From Elusimicrobiota bacterium (GTDB taxonomy: Bacteria; Elusimicrobiota; Elusimicrobia; 2-02-FULL-39-32): a DNA stretch of 64,000 nucleotides. Shown piece by piece: positions 49,405 to 58,824 of this stretch. The DNA lies in NCBI GenBank assembly GCA_021730935.1, contig JAKFYJ010000018.1:1-64000 (forward strand). Direction: 5' to 3'. Both the position numbers and the translations under genes were made by a program. Within the stretch, counting starts at the first letter, position 1; the number at the start of each line of letters is the position of its first letter. The notes beneath the pieces are model-generated. The model was given only the letters and a program-made list of their open reading frames with translations, searched no databases and was not told the origin of the DNA.

Positions 49405-51733
49405 CCCGGGGCCGGAAGGCGCTCAAATCCGAAAGATCGCCTTCATCGGAAATTATCTGCCCCGCAAGTGCGGGATCGCCACCTTCACCACCGATGTCCG
49501 GACCTCCGTGGCTGACGCGTTCCCCAAAGTGGAATGTTTCGCCGTGCCCGTCAACGACATCGACGCGGGATATGATTATCCCAAAGAAGTCCGCTTTGAG
49601 ATCGAGGAACAGGACTTAAGTTCCTATCACAGGGCGGCGGATTTCCTGAGCATCAGCGACGTCGATGTTCTCTCCGTTCAGCACGAGTTCGGAATCTTCG
49701 GCGGGCCTGCAGGCGGGCACATCCTGGCCTTGCTCCGGGAACTGCACCTGCCCGTTGTCACCACCCTGCATACCATCCTCAAAAACCCCAACCCGGACCA
49801 AAAGCGCGTCATGAAGGAATTGATCCAGCTCTCCACGCGGCTCGTCGTCATGTCCGAGAAGGGCCGGGAATTCCTGAAAGACATTTATCACGCACCCGAA
49901 TCCAAAATCGACCTCATCCCCCACGGGATCCCCGACATCCCTTTCGTCGAGTCGGACCTGCACAAAGACCTCTTCGGCGTTGAAGGCCGGCGCGTCCTCC
50001 TGACCTTCGGATTGCTGTCCCCGAACAAGGGGATTGAAACGATGCTGAACGCTCTCCCCGAAATCGCCGCGGAGTTCCCCGACGTGGTCTATATCGTTCT
50101 GGGCGCCACGCATCCCAACCTCGTCCGCGAGCAGGGAGATGTTTATCGTCTGAGCCTTGAACTTCTGGCCAAGAAAAACAATATCGAAAAAAACGTCATT
50201 TTTTATAACCGTTTCGTGGAGCTTGAAGAGCTCAAGGATTTCATCAAAGCCGCGGACATTTATATCACCCCCTATTTGAACGAAGCCCAGATCGTTTCAG
50301 GAACTCTGGCTTATTGTTTCGGCGCAGGCAAAGCCATCGTGTCCACGCCTTATTGGTATGCCGAAGAACTGCTCGCTTCCAACCGCGGAGTCCTGGTGCC
50401 TTTCGGCGATTCAGCCGCCTTCGCGCGCGAAATCATCAGCCTCCTGAAAGACGAGCCGCGGCGGACCGAGATGCGCAAAAAAGCCTATGCCCTGGGACGG
50501 GAAATGATTTGGAGCCGCGCGGCCTCGATGTATATGCAGTCCTTCGAAAAAGCGCGCCTGGAACGCGCCAGCCAGACAAGGAAACAATTCATCGTGAAAA
50601 CGCTCGACCAGCAGCTGATCCAGCTTCCCGACATCAAGACGGACCATCTGCTCCGCATGACCGACTCGACAGGCCTGTTCCAGCACGCCGTTCAGGCCGT
50701 GCCCAACTTTTCCACGGGTTATTGCACCGACGACAACGCCCGCGCTTTGATTTTGACGGTGCTCCTCGAAGAATTGGGAGAAGATTCTCCCTTGATCAAA
50801 AACGCCGCCTCAACCTATGCCGCTTTCATCTTCCACGCGTTCGACGCGAAGCAGAAACTGTTCCGCAACTGCATGGAGTTCAACCGCTCCTGGACAGACG
50901 AAGGCATTTCCGAAGATTCGTGCGGCCGCGCGCTTTGGGCTCTCGGGACCTGCGTGGGAAGATCCCAAAACGCCAGTTTTCAGACTCTCGCGGGCCAGGT
51001 TTTCGGATCCGCCATATCCAAAGCCCCCGAATTCAGTTCCCCCAGAGCCTGGGCCATGGCCTTGATCGGGTGCCATGAATATCTGACGCGTTTCTCCGGC
51101 GACAGGCAGGTGAGCCAAATCCGGGAAACGCTCGTCAACCGCCTGATGGAGCTTCATCACAGCTCCGCATCTGAAGATTGGCCCTGGTTCGAAGATTCCG
51201 TCACCTATATGAACGCGAAACTTTCCCACGCCCTCATCCTGAGCGGCCGCTGGACAGAACAGAAAGACGTTTTCAACGTGGGGCTCAAAACGCTCCGCTG
51301 GCTCATGGAAACCCAGACGGCGGAAGGAGGATATTTCCGGCCCATCGGCTCAAACGGCTTTTACAAACGGAACGGTCCCAAAGCCAATTTCGACCAGCAG
51401 CCCATTGAAGCTCACGCGACGGTGTCCGCCTGCCTTGAGGCCTATCGGGCCACTTCCGACACTTTCTGGTTTTCCGAGGCGCGCCGGGCCTTTGACTGGT
51501 TCCTCGGGCGGAACGACCTCGGCATTTTTCTTTATGACCCCAACAGCGGAGGATGCAGAGACGGGCTTCATGTGGACCGCATCAACCAGAACCAGGGCGC
51601 CGAGTCCACCCTCGCGTTCCTCCTTTCCCTCGCGGAAATGCGGCAGGTCCAAAACGAAATGGCCGCTTTCAATCCAGCTCCGCCGCTGTCTCAGAACGGA
51701 GCAAAGACTGAAAAAATTCTCGTCCACCCTTAA
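49397..51733 (+). CDS. glycosyltransferase family 4 fused to C-terminal alpha-helical (toroid-like) domain
   Basis: GNYLPRKCGIATFTTDVR, LLTFGLLSPNKGIETML; C-terminal QAVPNFSTGYCTDDNARALI...GCRDGLHVDRINQNQGAESTLAFL. Confidence 0.9.
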   Translation: MSDPGPEGAQIRKIAFIGNYLPRKCGIATFTTDVRTSVADAFPKVECFAVPVNDIDAGYDYPKEVRFEIEEQDLSSYHRAADFLSISDVDVLSVQHEFGIFGGPAGGHILALLRELHLPVVTTLHTILKNPNPDQKRVMKELIQLSTRLVVMSEKGREFLKDIYHAPESKIDLIPHGIPDIPFVESDLHKDLFGVEGRRVLLTFGLLSPNKGIETMLNALPEIAAEFPDVVYIVLGATHPNLVREQGDVYRLSLELLAKKNNIEKNVIFYNRFVELEELKDFIKAADIYITPYLNEAQIVSGTLAYCFGAGKAIVSTPYWYAEELLASNRGVLVPFGDSAAFAREIISLLKDEPRRTEMRKKAYALGREMIWSRAASMYMQSFEKARLERASQTRKQFIVKTLDQQLIQLPDIKTDHLLRMTDSTGLFQHAVQAVPNFSTGYCTDDNARALILTVLLEELGEDSPLIKNAASTYAAFIFHAFDAKQKLFRNCMEFNRSWTDEGISEDSCGRALWALGTCVGRSQNASFQTLAGQVFGSAISKAPEFSSPRAWAMALIGCHEYLTRFSGDRQVSQIRETLVNRLMELHHSSASEDWPWFEDSVTYMNAKLSHALILSGRWTEQKDVFNVGLKTLRWLMETQTAEGGYFRPIGSNGFYKRNGPKANFDQQPIEAHATVSACLEAYRATSDTFWFSEARRAFDWFLGRNDLGIFLYDPNSGGCRDGLHVDRINQNQGAESTLAFLLSLAEMRQVQNEMAAFNPAPPLSQNGAKTEKILVHP

Positions 51734-51739
51734 ATCCCC

Positions 51740-53179
51740 ATGCGCACCGGCATTTTCATCCGCCCCGACCCCAACCGCGTCGTCCTGCGCGCCCTGAGGT
51801 TCGCGACCAAGCAGGAACATTCCGACCTGATCGGCAGAGCTCTCGCGCTCACGGAGAAAAATGCAAAACAAAACGCGGAATTTGTCCTCAAAGATTTTTC
51901 TTCGCGCCACAAAAACCTTAAACAGCGCATCCTCGAAAGATTTTCGTGGCTCAAAGATTATGTTCCCGAAGACATCAAAATTTCGGAATCAAGAAAAATC
52001 CTGATCGGATCCTGTTTCATGTATGAATATTCCGCAGAGTCCGCCGCCCTCTTCAATCCTTCCATCATCGCTCATCCCGATCAATCCAAACTCCCTCCAG
52101 GGTCGCTTCGGTTTCTCATGACTCTCCGATCCACCGGAGAAGGGCACATTTCATCAATTTCTTTCCGGAGCGGAGTTTTAGACGCGAAAAACAAAATTCA
52201 AATGGACGCGCCGTCGCGTTTTTTGTGCGAACCGGAACTGATTGAGAATCCGACCTATAACAAGGAATTGTTCTGGAAAAAACTTTCCGACATGGGGCTT
52301 GTCAACGACTGGTCAAGGAACGCCATGCAGGGGTTGGGAGGACAGTTTTCATTGACGGAATTGCGGCTCAGCCTCCAGTCCACCCTGAACCGGACCTCTC
52401 CCGGAAAAAAATTCGACGACGACCCCGTGGCAGGCGGCATGTGGCATCTGGCCAAATCCAATTTTGAAATCAGTTTCGCAGACGGCGTTGAACTTTCGGA
52501 GCGCATCATTTTCCCCGTCATCTCCACCCACAGCAACGGGATCGAAGATGTCCGGCTGACCGCCTTTCGGGACGAAAACGGCAAAACGGTTTATTACGGC
52601 ACGTATACCGCCTATGACGGACGCAATGTCCTGCCCCAGCTTTTTGTGACGGAGGATTTCCGGAGTTTCAAGTTCGTCACTTTGAACGGGCCGGGGATAA
52701 AAAACAAAGGCATGGCCCTTTTCCCGAGGAAGATCAACGGCAAGTTCGTCATGCTCTCCCGGCAAGACGGAGAAAACATCTTTTTAATGGTTTCAGACAA
52801 TATTCATTTTTGGAATGATCCCAAAATTTTGGCGCGCCCGGAGCAGGCCTGGGAACTTTTAAAGATTGGAAACTGCGGGTCCCCCATCGAAACGGAGGCG
52901 GGGTGGCTGGTTCTCACTCACGGAGTCGGACCCCTGCGGAAATATTGTCTCGGAGCGATGCTCCTGGACCTTCAAGATCCGTCAAAAGTCATCGGGCGGA
53001 CGAAGGAACCTCTCTTGTGCCCGATCGAGAGTGAACGCGAAGGTTATGTGCCCAATGTCCTTTACACCTGCGGCGCGCTCCTCAGGAACGGTCAGCTCAT
53101 CCTTCCCTACGGCATGAGCGACCGCGCCATCAGCTTCGCCATTTTCCCCCTGAAAGATGTTCTTTCAGCGCTGAAATAA
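51740..53179 (+). CDS. glycoside hydrolase family 130-like protein
   Basis: SCFMYEYSAESAALFNPSIIAHPDQ, NGIEDVRLTAF, KNKGMALFPRKINGKFVMLSRQDGENI. Confidence 0.9.
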   Translation: MRTGIFIRPDPNRVVLRALRFATKQEHSDLIGRALALTEKNAKQNAEFVLKDFSSRHKNLKQRILERFSWLKDYVPEDIKISESRKILIGSCFMYEYSAESAALFNPSIIAHPDQSKLPPGSLRFLMTLRSTGEGHISSISFRSGVLDAKNKIQMDAPSRFLCEPELIENPTYNKELFWKKLSDMGLVNDWSRNAMQGLGGQFSLTELRLSLQSTLNRTSPGKKFDDDPVAGGMWHLAKSNFEISFADGVELSERIIFPVISTHSNGIEDVRLTAFRDENGKTVYYGTYTAYDGRNVLPQLFVTEDFRSFKFVTLNGPGIKNKGMALFPRKINGKFVMLSRQDGENIFLMVSDNIHFWNDPKILARPEQAWELLKIGNCGSPIETEAGWLVLTHGVGPLRKYCLGAMLLDLQDPSKVIGRTKEPLLCPIESEREGYVPNVLYTCGALLRNGQLILPYGMSDRAISFAIFPLKDVLSALK

Positions 53180-53189
53180 TTTTCTCAGA

Positions 53190-55088
53190 CTATTTAAGAC
53201 TCTCCAAAGACTCCCATCTCTGAAAGGTTTTGGAGAGATTTTCAGAAACTTTCTCAAGCTCTGATTTGATCCTGACGATTTCCGCGGGATCTTTTTTATA
53301 GAAATCAGGATCTTCCATCATTTTTATAATCTCGGCCTGCTGTGCGTCCAAAGACTCGATTTGAGCGGGCAAAGATTCCAATTCCTTCATTTCTTTAAAC
53401 GATAATTTTCGGCCGCTCTTGGGTTTGGGCTCTGCCTTCCTCGAAACTTCCGTCTTTTTTTCCGGCATATTTTCCGCAGGCATTTCTGGTTTTGCGGAAC
53501 GCTGCATCAGCCAGTCGTCATAGCCGCCGGGATATTCATGGACTTCTCCCCCGCCTTCCATCACGATCGTCGAAGTGACCACATTGTTGAGGAACGTCCG
53601 GTCGTGGCTCACGAGGATGACGGTCCCGGAATATTGGACCAGCAATTCTTCAAGCAGTTCCAGCGTTTCAATGTCGAGATCATTGGTGGGTTCGTCCAGC
53701 ACGAGGAGGTTGGAGGGTTTGGTGAAAAGGCGCGCCAGGAAAAGCCGGTTGCGCTCTCCGCCGGATAAATATTTCACGGGCGTGCGCGCGCGTTCGGGAG
53801 CGAACAGAAAATCCTGCAGATACCCCATCACGTGCCGGGACTTGCCGTTGATCGTGACGGTTTCCCCTTCGCCGCAGATATTTTCCTTCACATTTTTATT
53901 TTCGTCCAGCTGTTCGCGGAGCTGATCGAAATAAGCGATCTGGAGATTGGACCCGAGAGTGACGGCGCCTTTTTCAGGAGCCAGTTTGCCGAGCAAAATA
54001 CGCAAAAGCGTGGTTTTCCCGCTCCCGTTCGGGCCGATCAGTCCGATTTTATCGCCGCTCAAAATCCAGGTTGAAAAATCCCTGATCAGCACTTTGTCTC
54101 CAAAATGGTGTCCCACATGCTCCACTTTTGTGACGATCTGCCCGGAGCGTTCGGCTTCCTGCGCCTGGATGCGGACTTTCCCGATCATCTGCCGTTGAGC
54201 TTTCTTTTTCGCGCGCAGTTCCTCAAGCGCCCGAACCCGCCCGATCGCCCGCGTGCGCCGAGCTTTCACGCCTTGCCGCACCCACGCCTCTTCCTGAGCC
54301 AGTTTCTTCTCAAAGAGGGCCTGTTCCACCGCCTCAATCTCGAGCGCGTTCTTTTTGCGTTCCAAAAAAGTTTTATAGTCGCACGCCCAGCTGTAAAGTT
54401 TGCCCCGGTCCAGCTCAATGATCCGCGTCGCCAGGTTCGACATGAACATGCGGTCGTGCGTCACAAAAAATAAGGTCCCGGAATATGTTTTGAGGAAATT
54501 TTCCAGCCAGCCGATGGAGTCCAGGTCCAGGTGGTTGGTGGGCTCGTCCAGGAGGAGAATTTCGGGTTTCAGCGCCAGGGCCTTGGCGAGCAGGACCCGC
54601 CTCTTTTGGCCGCCGGACAAGGTGCTGAATTCGCTTTCCGGATCCAGATGCATGGCTTCGATGACTTCTTCAATCTCGCGATGCGTTTCCCAGGCGTTGG
54701 TGTGGTCCATCTCGGATTGCAGGCGGCCGAGCTGGTTCATGAGCGATTCGCTGTATTCGCTCTGAAGGCGGTGGTTCACTTCATGATAATCGTGGAGGAG
54801 TTTGGCTCTCGACTCAAAGCCCGAAAGGATGGTGTCGAAAACCGTTCCGGTGATGTCGGTTGGAACTTCCTGCTGGAGATAGCTGACCTTGATGCCTTTG
54901 GAATAATCCACTTTCCCGGAATCGGGAGAGAGCGCCCCAGCCATGATTTTCATGAGCGTGGTTTTGCCCGTGCCGTTCCGTCCGCAAAGAGCGACTCTCT
55001 CGTTGGGTTCGAGCTGAAGGCTCAGGGAGTCAAAGAGGCGGTTGCCCCCATAAGCCAAAGAAATTTCGTGTAAACTGATGCAGGCCAA
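53190..55088 (-). CDS. ABC-F family ATPase (Uup-like)
   Basis: Two Walker A (GRNGTGKTT, GPNGSGKTT), two signatures (LSGGQKRR, LSGGERNR). Confidence 0.96.
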   Translation of the reverse strand: MACISLHEISLAYGGNRLFDSLSLQLEPNERVALCGRNGTGKTTLMKIMAGALSPDSGKVDYSKGIKVSYLQQEVPTDITGTVFDTILSGFESRAKLLHDYHEVNHRLQSEYSESLMNQLGRLQSEMDHTNAWETHREIEEVIEAMHLDPESEFSTLSGGQKRRVLLAKALALKPEILLLDEPTNHLDLDSIGWLENFLKTYSGTLFFVTHDRMFMSNLATRIIELDRGKLYSWACDYKTFLERKKNALEIEAVEQALFEKKLAQEEAWVRQGVKARRTRAIGRVRALEELRAKKKAQRQMIGKVRIQAQEAERSGQIVTKVEHVGHHFGDKVLIRDFSTWILSGDKIGLIGPNGSGKTTLLRILLGKLAPEKGAVTLGSNLQIAYFDQLREQLDENKNVKENICGEGETVTINGKSRHVMGYLQDFLFAPERARTPVKYLSGGERNRLFLARLFTKPSNLLVLDEPTNDLDIETLELLEELLVQYSGTVILVSHDRTFLNNVVTSTIVMEGGGEVHEYPGGYDDWLMQRSAKPEMPAENMPEKKTEVSRKAEPKPKSGRKLSFKEMKELESLPAQIESLDAQQAEIIKMMEDPDFYKKDPAEIVRIKSELEKVSENLSKTFQRWESLESLK

Positions 55089-55100
55089 CTGCGGGGTGCC

Positions 55101-55385
55101 TTAGCGGTCTTTCTCCTTGGGGATATAAGGCTTCCGCTTGGGAGGATATTGCGACCGGTCTGAAAAGTTGTTCCGGGGCGCGAAGTTTCCCTTCGGAGCG
55201 AAATTCCCTCTGGGAGCGAAACTTCTCTGCTGGCCGAAACCCTGGGAAGGCTGGTCAGTCTTGTTGAAGGAGCGGAAAGGGGGTCTCTGAGGAGCCTGGT
55301 GCAGGAGCTTGTCGAGCTTTCTCTCCAAAAACACCAGCTGCTGCTGGATGTTCTTGAGCGCGGCCATCATTTCTTCTTCGCTCAT
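55101..55385 (-). CDS. small low-complexity basic protein
   Basis: FAPRGNFAPKGNFAPRNNF repeats; coupled to next ORF (TAATG). Confidence 0.55.
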   Translation of the reverse strand: MSEEEMMAALKNIQQQLVFLERKLDKLLHQAPQRPPFRSFNKTDQPSQGFGQQRSFAPRGNFAPKGNFAPRNNFSDRSQYPPKRKPYIPKEKDR

Positions 55386-55573
55386 TATTTGGACTCGATC
55401 GGAGCCAGGAACTCTTCGTGGGAAAGCCAGGGGGCGATGCGGCCCACTTTGTCCAGGATAACGTTCTTTTCGTCATCGTTCTTGGCGGCGGTGAACCTCA
55501 CGCGAAGCTTCGCGAGTTTGGCGTGCCTTTGGCTGCGCCGGTTCATTTCACTGTTCTTGATCAGATATGCCAT
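55385..55573 (-). CDS. small hypothetical protein
   Basis: 62 aa, MNRRSQRHAKLAKLRVRFTAAKNDDEKNVILDKVGRIAPWLS. Confidence 0.55.
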   Translation of the reverse strand: MAYLIKNSEMNRRSQRHAKLAKLRVRFTAAKNDDEKNVILDKVGRIAPWLSHEEFLAPIESK

Positions 55574-55661
55574 TTGTGACTCCTTTGGTGATTTTAAATC
55601 TGGCGCGGGATTTATCTATCATATGAAACCTGCCCGTTTAAAGCAAATGACGATGAAAAGG

Positions 55662-55874
55662 CTACCTCTTGCTCATCGCCGAGCCGCATTTCGGGCATTT
55701 CAAGCTCGAAACTCTGAACCCCGGCTTGGGCGGGACTTCCGCTTTGCAGGACGGGCACAAAATGACGGAGCTTTTGTTGCGGTCATGGATGTTTGAGGGC
55801 TCGTTCATCGACACGCCGCCCTGGCCGAAATTCTTCTCAGACTTGATCGGGTTGTTGGCGTTTCTCTGCGGCAT
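55662..55874 (-). CDS. small zinc-ribbon protein
   Basis: CPSCKAEVPPKPGFRVSSLKCPKCGSAM. Confidence 0.7.
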   Translation of the reverse strand: MPQRNANNPIKSEKNFGQGGVSMNEPSNIHDRNKSSVILCPSCKAEVPPKPGFRVSSLKCPKCGSAMSKR

Positions 55875-55886
55875 GGCGGCTCCCCC

Positions 55887-56036
55887 TTATTGCTGCGGGG
55901 TTTCCGCGCCCGCCGGTGCGGATTCCTGTTCGGCCTGAAGTTTGCGGGCCAGTTTTTCTTTCAGCTTCTGTTCGTGCTTCTTCTTGGTCGCGAGCTCTCT
56001 CTGCTTCTTTTGGAACGAATAATTGACTTTCGCCAT
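55887..56036 (-). CDS. small basic protein (49 aa), absent from ORF track
   Basis: Manual translation MAKVNYSFQKKQRELATKKKHEQKLKEKLARKLQAEQESAPAGAETPQQ*; GGAGAG-like SD. Confidence 0.6.
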   Translation of the reverse strand: MAKVNYSFQKKQRELATKKKHEQKLKEKLARKLQAEQESAPAGAETPQQ

Positions 56037-56109
56037 GTCTCTCCTTATGGGGCGTTAATTCTTTCTCTATGCATTATATGTTTATTCGCTTTGCTATGAT
56101 ATAGCCGGG

Positions 56110-56496
56110 ATGGTCATCGACGAAAAAGATCGGCGCTTTTATATTAAAAAATCCGGATTGAAGAACGCCGGCATGGGGCTGTTCGCCAAAATCCCCCTCG
56201 AGAAAGGTGCCAGGCTCAGAGTCCTGGGCGCGCTGATCAGAGCCGAATCCGCCTCAGACGCCTGCACGGTTTATGCCGACAAGCACAAATTCAGAGTGGG
56301 CCGGCATCTTTTGATCCCGCTCGGATATGCCGGACTCGTGAACCATTCCTCCAAACCCAACATGGAAAAGATCGTCGAAAAAAACCGCCGGGTCAGCCTG
56401 AGAACTCTCAGGGCCATCAAAAAAGGCGAAGAACTCTTTTTTGCCTATCACCCCTATGCCCAGACCCGCTTTGGGTTCGGGATCGGGAAAAAATAA
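56110..56496 (+). CDS. SET-domain protein
   Basis: GMGLFAKIPLEKGARL, LVNHSSKPNMEK, RAIKKGEELFFAYHPYA. Confidence 0.88.
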   Translation: MVIDEKDRRFYIKKSGLKNAGMGLFAKIPLEKGARLRVLGALIRAESASDACTVYADKHKFRVGRHLLIPLGYAGLVNHSSKPNMEKIVEKNRRVSLRTLRAIKKGEELFFAYHPYAQTRFGFGIGKK

Positions 56497-56507
56497 TTAA
56501 ATATTTT

Positions 56508-56954
56508 TTATTCTTTTGGCGCGGAGCCCGCGGCTTCGCAGGCCTGTTTGAGAAATTCGTCCTGATCGACAGGCTTGGACCAGACGCTGTGAACATTGGA
56601 TTCAAGTTTCAGCAAACCCGCAGCCTGTTTGTCCATCTCCCGGGCCGTGACGATGAAGATCGGAACGGACTGATATCCTCCCGACTGCAATTGCTTGAGC
56701 ACCTCATATCCGCCCGGGGTGGGCATCATCATGTCCAGCACGAGGAGATCGATTTTGCGGCGCGTGCCCAGCTTGAGTTTTTCGAGAGCGTCTTTCCCCG
56801 TGTGAACGACAATGGAGGAAAAACCCGCGGAGTTCAGGAGGGCCTCAAAAAAGGAGGCGACCGTTTCGTCATCGTCGGCAATCAAAGCGGTCTTGCCGTT
56901 AAGCGCGGGGCCGGAGCCCATTTTGGGTTTAGGTTCCATCATGTCCGGATGCAT
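56508..56954 (-). CDS. response-regulator receiver protein
   Basis: TALIADDDETVASFF, DLLVLDMMMPTPGGYEVLKQL, PIFIVTAREMD. Confidence 0.93.
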   Translation of the reverse strand: MHPDMMEPKPKMGSGPALNGKTALIADDDETVASFFEALLNSAGFSSIVVHTGKDALEKLKLGTRRKIDLLVLDMMMPTPGGYEVLKQLQSGGYQSVPIFIVTAREMDKQAAGLLKLESNVHSVWSKPVDQDEFLKQACEAAGSAPKE

Positions 56955-56988
56955 TATAGCATCATTTTTCAGCTCCGCCGATTTTCTC

Positions 56989-57774
56989 TCATCTCTTCCT
57001 AAGCAAATGCCGGACAAGCCCGTGAAGCCAGCGGACGTCGTTTGACCGCAGGTTCCACTGAATCAGAGATTGCCGGATTCTTTTGGTTTTTTGCGCCGCG
57101 GATTCCCCGCTCAAATATCCCGCCGCATCAAAAAGTTCGAGAGCGTGCTTGACCAGCCGTTCACGATTCTCGGCCGTGGCCATCGGCATGCCGCCCGAAG
57201 GAAACCCAAAATCCAGTTTGGAAAGCTCATAACAGCAAACAGCGACGGAATGGGACAAATTCATGGAGGGAGTGGCGCGGGTGGTGGGAATCGTGACGAA
57301 CGCGCTGCAAAGGTCCAGATATTTTTCGCTCAGCCCCGTTTTTTCCGGCCCGAAAACGATCGCGATGCGGCTCATGTCCTGGATGCCCGACGCTTCAAGA
57401 TATTCCTGCAGGTCCGGAAGGCGGATCACGGACCGGTTCAATTTCCTTGACCGGACCGAGGTTGTTCCCAGGACCAGCTGGCAGTCCCCCACCGCTTCTT
57501 CGAGCGTTTTCACGGCCTTCGCCTTCCGGACCAGCGCTTCCGCGCCGACGGCGGAAACAGTTTCGAGCCACACGGGCTCATAAGGATCCACCGCAACCAG
57601 ATCGTCAAACCCGAAATTGGCCATGGCCCTGGCCGCTGAGCCGATGTTCAGAGGATTCCTGGGCCGAACCAAAACGATCCGAATGTTCACGCCCAGATTG
57701 TAACATTTTAATACTTTCCCCAAATCATGCTTTTGTATGCTATACTTGAGGAGTAAGATTGAAGTTAATAGCAC
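56989..57774 (-). CDS. TrmJ/SpoU-family RNA methyltransferase
   Basis: IVLVRPRNPLNIGSAARAMANFG, IVFGPEKTGLSEKYL, TTRATPSMNLSHSVAVCCYEL. Confidence 0.93.
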   Translation of the reverse strand: MLLTSILLLKYSIQKHDLGKVLKCYNLGVNIRIVLVRPRNPLNIGSAARAMANFGFDDLVAVDPYEPVWLETVSAVGAEALVRKAKAVKTLEEAVGDCQLVLGTTSVRSRKLNRSVIRLPDLQEYLEASGIQDMSRIAIVFGPEKTGLSEKYLDLCSAFVTIPTTRATPSMNLSHSVAVCCYELSKLDFGFPSGGMPMATAENRERLVKHALELFDAAGYLSGESAAQKTKRIRQSLIQWNLRSNDVRWLHGLVRHLLRKR

Positions 57775-57841
57775 TCGATTTTAACAAATGACGGTCTATC
57801 TTCAAAAATTAAAAACTTACAAATCAGCACTAGGAAAAGTC

Positions 57842-58042
57842 ATGAAAGGAAAAGTTAAGTGGTTTAATGATCAGAAAGGTTACGGATTCATCACGCCTGA
57901 CGACGGATCGAAAGATCTCTTCGTCCATCACTCTGGAATCATCGCGGAAGGCTTCAAGAGCCTCGCGGAGAACCAGGCCGTGGAGTTCGACACCACCGAG
58001 TCCGACAAGGGCCCGAAAGCCGCAAACGTTAAACCCATATAA
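57842..58042 (+). CDS. cold-shock protein (CspA family), paralogue of 12561
   Basis: [33 protein letters not shown]. Confidence 0.97.
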   Translation: MKGKVKWFNDQKGYGFITPDDGSKDLFVHHSGIIAEGFKSLAENQAVEFDTTESDKGPKAANVKPI

Positions 58043-58063
58043 TCTAGTTTAACTTAGCTATAG

Positions 58064-58101
58064 AAAAACCCGTGCCTTCAAACAAGGCACGGGTTTTTTG
58101 T
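58064..58101 (+). terminator. intrinsic terminator
   Basis: AAAAACCCGTGCCTT-caaac-AAGGCACGGGTTTTTTG. Confidence 0.9.
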
Positions 58102-58113
58102 TTTGTTGATCCT

Positions 58114-58209
58114 TTACTTATGGCTGGCGCAGCGCTTGCCTTTTCCGGAGGCGAGGTTTTTGCAGGCTTTTCCTTCTTTGGTCTTCGCGGAACATTTCAT
58201 TTTTGCCAT
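58114..58209 (-). CDS. 31-aa Cys/His miniprotein, absent from ORF track
   Basis: Manual translation MAKMKCSAKTKEGKACKNLASGKGKRCASHK*, Cx(n)CK...RCxxH zinc-binding-like pattern. Confidence 0.6.
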   Translation of the reverse strand: MAKMKCSAKTKEGKACKNLASGKGKRCASHK

Positions 58210-58275
58210 AAGTTTCACTTCCTTTTCAGTTTGGCTCAGTGAGCCTGCTGTCCACTATAGCATATATGGTTTTTT

Positions 58276-58698
58276 TTATTTCCCCGTGCTTCCAAAGCCC
58301 CCTGTCCCTCTGGCGGAATCGGCCAGTTCGTTGGATTCCTCAAACTCAATCTCCGGCAACGGCAAAATCATGAGCTGTCCCACGCGTTCCCCCACTTTAT
58401 AAGGGGCGCGCTCGGATTTGTAGCGCACGCGGACTTCTCCGCGATATCCCGCATCGATCACCCCCACGCTGTTGCACATCAAGGCCCCCGTGTTGCTCAC
58501 GCTGGAACGAGGAAACACCAACCCCACATATCCGTGAGGAATTTCGAGCGCCAACCCCGTTCCATATTCATGAAACGACGCGTCCTTTTCGGACACCTGG
58601 CGGTGGCTGACGGACCCCAAATCAAAACACGCGTCTCCCGAATGAGCCTGTTTCAGAGACTGCGCCGCATCAACAAGTTTTTTATATTTTATTTTCAT
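58276..58698 (-). CDS. dut: dUTP diphosphatase
   Basis: GDACFDL, PRSSVSNTG, GVIDAGYRGEV, GERVGQLMILP, RGTGGFGSTGK. Confidence 0.97.
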   Translation of the reverse strand: MKIKYKKLVDAAQSLKQAHSGDACFDLGSVSHRQVSEKDASFHEYGTGLALEIPHGYVGLVFPRSSVSNTGALMCNSVGVIDAGYRGEVRVRYKSERAPYKVGERVGQLMILPLPEIEFEESNELADSARGTGGFGSTGK

Positions 58699-58824
58699 GA
58701 GCGTTATCCTTTTTTTTAAAAGCCGGAATCATGATACTAATTATATGTTTATTTTTTGACGCCTTGTAAAATTACTATTGAGTTTATATGGGAGCGCAGG
58801 TTCTTAAACCGCTATAATAAACGG

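Noticed and set aside
50314-51078. 254-aa Arg/Pro-rich ORF overlapping the GT4 gene
   Set aside because: Alternate-frame artefact with low-complexity basic composition.
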